From Nemopilema nomurai (taxonomy: Eukaryota; Cnidaria; Scyphozoa; Rhizostomeae; Rhizostomatidae), in contig PEDN01001352.1 in assembly GCA_003864495.1 (NCBI GenBank), forward strand, positions 1,736,001 to 1,800,000: 64,000 nucleotides of DNA, read 5' to 3'. Below, piece by piece: positions 48,801 to 60,800 of the stretch (position 1 is its first letter; every line of letters starts with the position of its first letter). Under the pieces are notes generated by a model that saw only the letters and a list, made by a program, of their open reading frames with translations, had not been told where the DNA came from and searched no databases. Made by a program: the position numbers and the translations under genes.

Positions 48801-51800
48801 GGAATAACATGTACCGGTATGATAATTTTGAATTTTAGTCAAGCAGTTATTCTGGTAGACTCATGCAAAAGATAATATTCATCCGATATCTACATACTCT
48901 CACAAGAAAATGCCTTTTTTGCTGTTACTTTTCTTGAGAGAGAATTATATCTGATAAGAAGCTGAAACAACTGGATTTGATTTTAGATAAGAACGAATGT
49001 ACGGAAGGAACACATAATTGCCATGCCAATGCTGCGTGCACAAATACTGCAGGATCATTCACTTGCGCTTGTAACCCTGGTTATTCAGGAGATGGAATAA
49101 CATGTACCGGTATGATAATTTTGAATTTTAGTCAAGCAGTTATTCTGGTAGACTCATGCAAAAGATAATATTCATCCGAATATCTACATACTCTCACAAG
49201 AAAATGCTTTTTTGCTGTTACTTTTCTTGAGAGAGAATTATATCTGATAAGAAGCTGAAACAACTGGATTTGATTTTAGATAGAAGAATGTACGGAAGGA
49301 ACACATAATTGCCATGCCAATGCTGCGTGCACAAATACTGCAGGATCATTCACTTGCGCTTGTAACCCTGGTTATTCAGGAGATGGAATAACATGTACCG
49401 GTATGATAATTTTGAATTTTACTCAACAGTTATTCTGGTAGACTCATGCAGAAGATAATATTCATCCGATATCTACATACTCTCACAAGAAAATGCTTAC
49501 TTTTCTTGAGAGAGTTTCTATATCTGATAAGAAGCTGAAACAACTGGATTTGATTTTAGATATCAATGAATGTACGGAAGGAACACATAATTGCCATGCC
49601 AATGCTGCGTGCACAAATACTGCAGGATCATTCACTTGCGCTTGTAACCCTGGTTATTCAGGAGATGGAATAACATGTACCGGTATGATAATTTTGAATT
49701 TTACTCAAGCAGTTATTCTGGTAGACTCATGCAGAAGATAATATTCATCCGATATCTACATACTCTCACAAGAAAATGCCTTTTTTGCTGTTACTTTTCT
49801 TGAGAGGGAATTATATCTGATAAGAAGCTGAAACAACTGGATTTGATTTTAGATAAGAACGAATGTACGGAAGGAACACATAATTGATGCCAATGCTGCG
49901 TGCACAAATACTGCAGGATCATTCACTTGTGCTTGTAACCCTGGTTATTCAGGAGATGGAATAACATGTACCGGTATGATAATTTTGAATTTTACTCAAG
50001 CAGTTATTCTGGTAGACTCATGCAAAAGATAATATTCATCCGATATCTACATACTCTCACAAGAAAATGCTTTTTTGCTGTTACTTTTCTTGAGAGAGAT
50101 TATATCTGATAAGAAGCTGAAACAACTGGATTTGATTTTAGATAAGAACGAATGTACGGAAGGAACACATAATTGCCATGCCAATGCTGCGTGCACAAAT
50201 ACTGCAGGATCATTCACTTGTGCTTGTAACCCTGGTTATTCAGGAGATGGAATAACATGTACCGGTATGATAATTTTGAATTTTACTCAAGCAGTTATTC
50301 TGGTAGACTCATGCAAAAGATAATATTCATCCGATATCTACATACTCTCACAAGAAAATGCTTTTTTGCTGTTACTTTTCTTGAGAGAGAATTATATCTG
50401 ATAAGAAGCTGAAACAACTGGATTTGATTTTAGATAAGAACGAATGTACGGAAGGAACACATAATTGCCATGCCAATGCTGCGTGCACAAATACTGCAGG
50501 ATCATTCACTTGCGCTTGTAACCCTGGTTATTCAGGAGATGGAATAACATGTACCGGTATGATAATTTTGAATTTTACTCAAGCAGTTATTCTGGTAGAC
50601 TCATGCAAAAGATAATATTCATCCGATATCTACATACTCTCACAAGAAAATGCCTTTTTTGCTGTTACTTTTCTTGAGAGAGAATTATATCTGATAAGAA
50701 GCTGAAACAACTGGATTTGATTTTAGATATCAATGAATGTACGGGTGGAACACATAATTGCCATGCCAATGCTGCGTGCACAAATACTGCAGGATCATTC
50801 ACTTGCGCTTGTAACCCTGGTTATTCAGGAGATGGAATAACATGTACCGGTATGATAATTTTGAATTTTACAAGCAGTTATTCTGGTAGACTCATGCAAA
50901 AGATAATATTCATCCAATATCTACATACTCTCACAAGAAAATGCCTTTTTTGCTGATACTTTTCTTGAGAGAGAATTATATCTGATAAGTAGCTGAAACA
51001 ACTGGATTTGATTTTAGATAAGAACGAATGTACGGAAGGAACACATAATTGCCATGCCAATGCTGCGTGCACAAATACTGCAGGATCATTCACTTGTGCT
51101 TGTAACCCTGGTTATTCAGGAGATGGAATAACATGTACCGGTATGATAATTTTGAATTTTACTCAAGCAGTTATTCTGGTAGACTCATGCAAAAGATAAT
51201 ATTCATCCGATATCTACATACTCTCACAAGAAAATGCCTTTTTTGCTGTTACTTTTCTTGAGAGAGAATTATATCTGATAAGAAGCTGAAACAACTGGAT
51301 TTGATTTTAGATAAGAACGAATGTACGGAAGGAACACATAATTGCCATGCCAATGCTGCGTGCACAAATACTGCAGGATCATTCACTTGTGCTTGTAACC
51401 CTGGTTATTCAGGAGATGGAATAACATGTACCGGTATGATAATTTTGAATTTTACTCAAGCAGTTATTCTGGTAGACTCATGCAAAAGATAATATTCATC
51501 CGATATCTACATACTCTCACAAGAAAATGCTTTTTTGCTGTTACTTTTCTTGAGAGAGAATTATATCTGATAAGAAGCTGAAACAACTGGATTTGATTTT
51601 AGATATCAATGAATGTACGGGTGGAACAAATAATTGCCATGCCAATGCTGCGTGCACAAATACTGCAGGATCATTCACTTGCGCTTGTAACCCTGGTTAT
51701 TCAGGAGATGGAATAACATGTACCGGTATGATAATTTTGAATTTTACTCAAGCAGTTATTCTGGTAGACTCATGCAAAAGATAATATTCATCCGATATCT

Positions 51801-54800
51801 ACATACTCTCACAAGAAAATGCTTTTTTGCTGTTACTTTTCTTGAGAGAGAATTATATCTGATAAGAAGCTGAAACAACTGGATTTGATTTTAGATAAGA
51901 ACGAATGTACGGAAGGAACACATAATTGCCATGCCAATGCTGCGTGCACAAATACTGCAGGATCATTCACTTGCGCTTGTAACCCTGGTTATTCAGGAGA
52001 TGGAATAACATGTACCGGTATGATAATTTTGAATTTTACTCAAGCAGTTATTCTGGTAGACTCATGCAAAAGATAATATTCATCCGATATCTACATACTC
52101 TCACAAGAAAATGCCTTTTTTGCTGTACTTTTCTTGAGAGAGTTATATCTGATAAGAAGCTGAAACAACTGGATTTGATTTTAGATATCAATGAATGTAC
52201 GGGGAACACATAATTGCCATGCCAATGCTGCGTGCACAAATACTGCAGGATCATTCACTTGCGCTTGTAACCCTGGTTATTCAGGAGATGGAATAACATG
52301 TACCGGTATGATAATTTTGAATTTTACTCAAGCAGTTATTCTGGTAGACTCATGCAAAGATAATATTCATCCGATATCTACATACTCTCACAAGAAAATG
52401 CCTTTTTTGCTGTACTTTTCTTGAGAGAGAATTATATCTGATAAGTAGCTGAAACAACTGGATTTGATTTTAGATAAGAACGAATGTACGGAAGGAACAC
52501 ATAATTGCCATGCCAATGCTGCGTGCACAAATACTGCAGGATCATTCACTTTGCGCTTGTAACCCTGGTTATTCAGGAGATGGAATAACATGTACCGGTA
52601 TGATAATTTTGAATTTTACTCAAGCAGTTATTCTGGTAGACTCATGCAAAAGATAATATTCATCCGATATCTACATACTCTCACAAGAAAATGCCTTTTT
52701 TGCTGTTACTTTTCTTGAGAGAGAATTATATCTGATAAGAAGCTGAAACAACTGGATTTGATTTTAGATATCAATGAATGTACGGAAGGAACACATAATT
52801 GCCATGCCAATGCTGCGTGCACAAATACTGCAGGATCATTCACTTGCGCTTGTAACCCTGGTTATTCAGGAGATGGAATAACATGTACCGGTATGATAAT
52901 TTTGAATTTTACTCAAGCAGTTATTCTGGTAGACTCATGCAAAGATAATATTCATCCGATATCTACATACTCTCACAAGAAAATGCCTTTTTTTGCTGTT
53001 ACTTTTCTTGAGAGAGTATTATATCTGATAAGAAGCTGAAACAACTGGATTTGATTTTAGATAAGAACGAATGTACGGAAGGAACACATAATTGCCATGC
53101 CAATGCTGCGTGCACAAATACTGCAGGATCATTCACTTGCGCTTGTAACCCTGGTTATTCAGGAGATGGAATAACATGTACCGGTATGATAATTTTGAAT
53201 TTTACTCAAGCAGTTATTCTGGTAGACTCATGCAAAAGATAATATTCATCCGATATCTACATACTCTCACAAGAAAATGCCTTTTTTGCTGTTACTTTTC
53301 TTGAGAGAGTATTATATCTGATAAGAAGCTGAAACAACTGGATTTGATTTTAGATATCAATGAATGTACGGAAGGAACACATAATTGCCATGCCAATGCT
53401 GCGTGCACAAATCTGCAGGATCATTCACTTGCGCTTGTAACCCTGGTTATTCAGGAGATGGAATAACATGTACCGGTATGATAATTTTGAATTTTACTCA
53501 AGCAGTTATTCTGGTAGACTCATGCAAAAGATAATATTCATCCGATATCTACATACTCTCACAAGAAAATGCCTTTTTTGCTGTTACTTTTCTTGAGAGA
53601 GAATTATATCTGATAAGAAGCTGAAACAACTGGATTTGATTTTAGATAAGAACGAATGTACGGAAGGAACACATAATTGCCATGCCAATGCTGCGTGCAC
53701 AAATACTGCAGGATCATTCACTTGCGCTTGTAACCCTGGTTATTCAGGAGATGGAATAACATGTACCGGTATGATAATTTTGAATTTTACTCAAGCAGTT
53801 ATTCTGGTAGACTCATGCAAAAGATAATATTCATCCGATATCTACATACTCTCACAAGAAAATGCCTTTTTTGCTGTTACTTTTCTTGAGAGAGAATTAT
53901 ATCTGATAAGAAGCTGAAACAACTGGATTTGATTTTAGATAAGAACGAATGTACGGAAGGAACACATAATTGCCATGCCAATGCTGCGTGCACAAATACT
54001 GCAGGATCATTCACTTGCGCTTGTAACCCTGGTTATTCAGGAGATGGAATAACATGTACCGGTATGATAATTTTGAATTTTACTCAAGCAGTTATTCTGG
54101 TAGACTCATGCAAAAGATAATATTCATCCGATATCTACATACTCTCACAAGAAAATGCTTTTTTGCTGTTACTTTTCTTGAGAGAGAATTATATCTGATA
54201 AGAAGCTGAAACAACTGGATTTGATTTTAGATAGAACGAATGTACGGAAGGAACACATAATTGCCATGCCAATGCTGCGTGCACAAATACTGCAGGATCA
54301 TTCACTTGCGCTTGTAACCCTGGTTATTCAGGAGATGGAATAACATGTACCGGTATGATAATTTTGAATTTTACTCAAGCAGTTATTCTGGTAGACTCAT
54401 GCAAAGATAATATTCATCCGATATCTACATACTCTCACAAGAAAATGCCTTTTTTGCTGACTTTTCTTGAGAGAGATTATATCTGATAAGAAGCTGAAAC
54501 AACTGGATTTGATTTTAGATAAGAACGAATGTACGGAAGGAACACATAATTGCCATGCCAATGCTGCGTGCACAAATACTGCAGGATCATTCACTTGCGC
54601 TTGTAACCCTGGTTATTCAGGAGATGGAATAACATGTACCGGTATGATAATTTTGAATTTTACTCAAGCAGTTATTCTGGTAGACTCATGCAAAGAAATA
54701 TTCATCCGATATCTACATACTCTCACAAGAAAATGCCTTTTTTGCTTTACTTTTCTTGAGAGAGAATTATATCTGATAAGAAGCTGAAACAACTGGATTT

Positions 54801-57800
54801 GATTTTAGATAAGAACGAATGTACGGAAGGAACACATAATTGCCATGCCAATGCTGCGTGCACAAATACTGCAGGATCATTCACTTGCGCTTGTAACCCT
54901 GGTTATTCAGGAGATGGAATAACATGTACCGGTATGATAATTTTGAATTTTACTCAAGCAGTTATTCTGGTAGACTCATGCAAAGATAATATTCATCCGA
55001 TATCTACATACTCTCACAAGAAAATGCCTTTTTTTGCTGTTACTTTTCTTGAGAGAGTATTATATCTGATAAGAAGCTGAAACAACTGGATTTGATTTTA
55101 GATAAGAACGAATGTACGGAAGGAACACATAATTGCCATGCCAATGCTGCGTGCACAAATACTGCAGGATCATTCACTTGCGCTTGTAACCCTGGTTATT
55201 CAGGAGATGGAATAACATGTACCGGTATGATAATTTTGAATTTTACTCAAGCAGTTATTCTGGTAGACTCATGCAAGATAATATTCATCCGATATCTACA
55301 TACTCTCACAAGAAAATGCCTTTTTTGCTGTTACTTTTCTTGAGAGAGTATTATATCTGATAAGAAGCTGAAACAACTGGATTTGATTTTAGATATAAGA
55401 ATGTACGGAAGGAACACATAATTGCCATGCCAATGCTGCGTGCACAAATACTGCAGGATCATTCACTTGCGCTTGTAACCCTGGTTATTCAGGAGATGGA
55501 ATAACATGTACCGGTATGATAATTTTGAATTTTACTCAAGCAGTTATTCTGGTAGACTCATGCAGAAGATAATATTCATCCGATATCTACATACTCTCAC
55601 AAGAAAATGCCTTTTTTGCTTTACTTTTCTTGAGAGAGTATTATATCTGATAAGAAGCTGAAACAACTGGATTTGATTTTAGATAAGAACGAATGTACGG
55701 AAGGAACACATAATTGCCATGCCAATGCTGCGTGCACAAATACTGCAGGATCATTCACTTGCGCTTGTAACCCTGGTTATTCAGGAGATGGAATAACATG
55801 TACCGGTATGATAATTTTGAATTTTACTCAAGCAGTTATTCTGGTAGACTCATGCAGAAGATAATATTCATCCGATATCTACATACTCTCACAAGAAAAT
55901 GCCTTTTTTGCTGTTACTTTTCTTGAGGAGAATTATATCTGATAAGAAGCTGAAACAACTGGATTTGATTTTAGATAAGAACGAATGTACGGAAGGAACA
56001 CATAATTGCCATGCCAATGCTGCGTGCACAAATACTGCAGGATCATTCACTTGCGCTTGTAACCCTGGTTATTCAGGAGATGGAATAACATGTACCGGTA
56101 TGATAATTTTGAATTTTACTCAAGCAGTTATTCTGGTAGACTCATGCAGAAGATAATATTCATCCGATATCTACATACTCTCACAAGAAAATGCCTTTTT
56201 TGCTGTTACTTTTCTTGAGAGAGATTATATCTGATAAGAAGCTGAAACAACTGGATTTGATTTTAGATAAGAACGAATGTACGGAAGGAACACATAATTG
56301 CCATGCCAATGCTGCGTGCACAAATACTGCAGGATCATTCACTTGCGCTTGTAACCCTGGTTATTCAGGAGATGGAATAACATGTACCGGTATGATAATT
56401 TTGAATTTTACTCAAGCAGTTATTCTGGTAGACTCATGCAGAAGATAATATTCATCCGATATCTACATACTCTCACAAGAAAATGCCTTTTTTGCTGTTA
56501 CTTTTCTTGAGAGAATTATATCTGATAAGAAGCTGAAACAACTGGATTTGATTTTAGATAAGAACGAATGTACGGAAGGAACACATAATTGCCATGCCAA
56601 TGCTGCGTGCACAAATACTGCAGGATCATTCACTTGCGCTTGTAACCCTGGTTATTCAGGAGATGGAATAACATGTACCGGTATGATAATTTTGAATTTT
56701 ACTCAAGCAGTTATTCTGGTAGACTCATGCAAAAGATAATATTCATCCGATATCTACATACTCTCACAAGAAAATGCCTTTTTTGCTGTTATTTCTTGAG
56801 AGAGAATTATATCTGATAAGAAGCTGAAACAACTGGATATGATTTTAGATATCAACGAATGTACGGCTGGAACACATAATTGCCATGCCAATGCTACTTG
56901 CGCAAATACCGCAGGATCATTCACTTGCGCTTGTAATGGTGGTTTAACCGGAGATGGAACAACATGTAGCGGTAAGCTTTTTGTTACTTATATCCTGTCT
57001 TTTTTTTAGTTATACAGTAGTCTGATATTTTTATGGACAATTTTATATGGGCGTAATTTTCTGTTTACGAGACTCTATTTTTCAAGGAAAGTTGATTCGG
57101 AGAAGCTAATTTGACAAGTGTGAGTCCATTATGATTGGCGGGAATTGAACTGAGGGACTTTATCTTTGCCCCACTTTCATCTCTCTAGACTCTATAATAG
57201 GGTTACCACTGGTTCAAATATCACGACATGTTCTTTTGGTACCTCTAAGTCACCTTTTTCACATGTTTTTATTAGTAATAGGACCAGATCATTTCGTCGC
57301 CTCTCTGCAGTTTTCATGGTTACATCATTTGTTGTCCTTTCAACTCTGGGCAGTTTGTTGTTTGCTTATTTCCTTCACGTTAGAGCTAAGCATTTGGAAA
57401 GGAGGTTTACGCATTGTTTCTTGAGTTTAAGAGGTAGTAGCGTGTGTTGATTTGGGAGTGTACACAAAATGGAGGCTGATTGTATACAGTTTGTGGACAG
57501 CGATGTTTTTGTTTCTACTCAGCTGCTTTGCTGACTTCCTAACGTTGTTGTTTTATCGAGCTTGATTTATCACTGCTTTATTCATCTAAATTGATGACAA
57601 CTGAATCTTAACAAATGCATGTCCATAAAATTGACAGCGCCTGAAACTAGGAGCTATAATAGGAAGTGCGTTTGCGACTGTGAGTTAGGGAAGAGATTGA
57701 TGCTTGATAATAAACATGTAGACAGTTGCTGAAATGGATATTGACGATGTGTACGAAATAAGCGAGTAGAAAGCAAACAGGTAAGTTTGTAAAGTAGGCA

Positions 57801-60800
57801 TAAGTCCAAGTCCAGGTAATTTTGAGTAAACCAACAGGAATACAACATAGGCGTGTGCTTATTTCTCAAACTTCGCCATAATTTCCTGTTAACTAATCTA
57901 TCTCCATGTTTCTATTATACTTGGTTGATTATAATATTTCTTATATATTATGGTCGCAATGCCGAATTCTTCAAAATGAATGTAATAAATTTTGGTAGGC
58001 AATTATAGGTAATATGATGTATTTTAACGGTATCTCAAAGTTTTACAAGTTGTTGATGTTTTCTGGCAGTGATTTATGAAGTATGGATAAACTTTCGGTG
58101 ATCGATTGTTGAAGATCGTGAATGAAGGAAGAGAGCGGAAAGTGAATATATGTTGACCGGGCTATGGCGAATCAGTACAATAGTAATTTATGACTTAGTC
58201 TTGGAGTACTCCTTTTTTCTTTTGATAGACATCTGCACACCATCTTGTGATGCCAGTGCGACATGCTCCAGCTCTGTATGTACCTGTAATGCTGGTTATA
58301 CTGGGAATGGGTATACTTGCACAGGTATGATGTTTCATAGGTCGATTGCAATGCTCACTTTCTTTGTCTATTCTACCGACTATATCATGGATAACTCTCT
58401 AGAAGTTTTGTTTCACTTAGAGATATTTTGAGCCACTTATAATAACCTTTTTTAAAAATATATTTCGGCAAATTTTAATGAGAACTATTACTAATCAAAA
58501 ATGTAGTTGATTTGATTAATAGCTTTTGTTCTTTTCAATACAACAAGTCACATTATTCGATGTTGATGGGATTGACTTTCCTCTATCTACGTTGTAGAGC
58601 AAGTCAAACAACTTGAATAATTTTTAACTGCTTTTGACTAATCCAGTTGTCTGTACGATACTTATATAGATGTGTGGCTTTTGTTGATTTTTGGATAAAG
58701 CTTCTTAACAACTTTGTCGAACGCACAAAGTATATGAAGAAACTATCGCTCTAGGTCCTTGTATCTGGTGTAAAGCAGAACAAAAGGCAAAACTGCCATA
58801 TACGTATGCATTAAGGTTTTGAAGGATATGTGCGCACTACGTAGTGCAAAAAAGTCGTTTTGATGACCATGGATTTAATAGTTCAGAAGGATCTGCTTCC
58901 ACTCATTAAGTTTTAATGCTTACTTCCTGTACTTAGATATCGACAAGTGTACTCTAGAAACGCATAATTGCCATGCCAATGCTGCTTGCACAAATAATAC
59001 AGGATCATTCACTTGCGCCTGTAATGTTAGTTATTCAAGAAATGGAGTAACTTGTACCGATAAGATCATTTTTAATTATACTCAGGCAGTTATTGTGGTA
59101 GAGTCATCCAAAAGATAAATATTCATCCGATATCTACATATTCTCACAAGAAAATGTCCTTTTTGCTATCAATGTTCTTGAGAGAGAATTTTATTCGGTG
59201 AGAAACTAAAACAACTGGATTTGATTTTAGATAAGAACGAATGTACGGAAGGAACACATAATTGCCATGCCAATGCTGCGTGCACAAATACTGCAGGATC
59301 ATTCACTTGCGCTTGTAACCCTGGTTATTCAGGAGATGGAATAACATGTACCGGTATGATAATTTTGAATTTTACTCAAGCAGTTATTCTGGTAGACTCA
59401 TGCAAAAGATAATATTCATCCGATATCTACATACTCTCACAAGAAAATGCCTTTTTTTCTTTACTTGAGAGAGTATTATATCTGATAAGAAGCTGAAACA
59501 ACTGGATTTGATTTTAGATAAGAACGAATGTACGGAAGGAACACATAATTGCCATGCCAATGCTGCGTGCACAAATACTGCAGGATCATTCACTTGCGCT
59601 TGTAACCTGGTTATTCAGGAGATGGAATAACATGTACCGGTATGATAATTTTGAATTTTTCTCAAGCAGTTATTCTGGTAGACTCATGCAAAAGATAATA
59701 TTCATCCGATATCTACATACTCTCACAAGAAAATGCCTTTTTGCTGTTGCTTTTCTTGAGAGAGATATATCTGATAAGAAGCTGAAACAACTGGATTTGA
59801 TTTTAGATAAGAACGAATGTACGGAAGGAACACATAATTGCCATGCCAATGCTGCGTGCACAATACTGCAGGATCATTCACTTGCGCTTGTAACCCTGGT
59901 TATTCAGGAGATGGAATAACATGTACCGGTATGATAATTTTGAATTTTACTCAAGTTATTCTGGTAGACTCATGCAAAAGATAATATTCATCCGATATCT
60001 ACATACTCTCACAAGAAAATGCCTTTTTTGCTGTTGCTTTCTTGAGAGAGTATTATATCTGATAAGAAGCTGAAACAACTGGATTTGATTTTAGATAAGA
60101 ACGAATGTACGGAAGGAACACATAATTGCCATGCCAATGCTGCGTGCACAAATACTGCAGGATCATTCACTTGCGCTTGTAATGTTATTCAGGAGATGGA
60201 ATAACATGTACCGGTATGATAATTTTGAATTTTACTCAACAGTTATTCTGGTAGACTCATGCAAAGATAATATTCATCCGATATCTACATACTCTCACAA
60301 AGAAAATGCCTTTTTTGCTGTTTTTTCTTGAGAGAGTATTATATCTGATAAGAAGCTGAAACAACTGGATTTGATTTTAGATAAGAACGAATGTACGGAA
60401 GGACACATAATTGCCATGCCAATGCTGCGTGCACAAACTGCAGGATCATTCTTGCGCTTGTAACCTGGTTATTCAGGAGATGGAATAACATGTACCGGTA
60501 TGATAATTTTGAATTTTACTCAAGCAGTTATTCTGGTAGACTCATGCAAAGATAATATTCATCCGATATCTACATACTCTCACAAGAAAATGCCTTTTTT
60601 GCTGTTACTTTCTTGAGAGAGTATTATCTGATAAGAAGCTGAAACAACTGGATTTGATTTTAGATAAGAACGAATGTACGGAAGGAACACATAATTGCCA
60701 TGCCAATGCTGCGTGCACAAATACAGATCAAGGATCATTCACTTGCGCTTGTAATGGTTATTCAGGAGATGGAATAACATGTACCGGTATGATAATTTTG

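Noticed and set aside
57130..57165. tRNA-like B-box (GTTCAATTCCCGCC on the minus strand) near 57145 and its duplicate near 63590
   Set aside because: No A-box or cloverleaf could be built around it, so it is not called as a tRNA or SINE.
57166..57450. 94-codon plus-strand frame found twice (57166 and 63611)
   Set aside because: It recurs because the whole non-coding block is duplicated. It shows no domain, lies in an intron and has another overlapping frame open equally well.
59384..59593. Minus-strand frames ([16 protein letters not shown] type) repeated through the EGF arrays
   Set aside because: They are the antisense of the EGF exon, recurring only because the unit is repeated.
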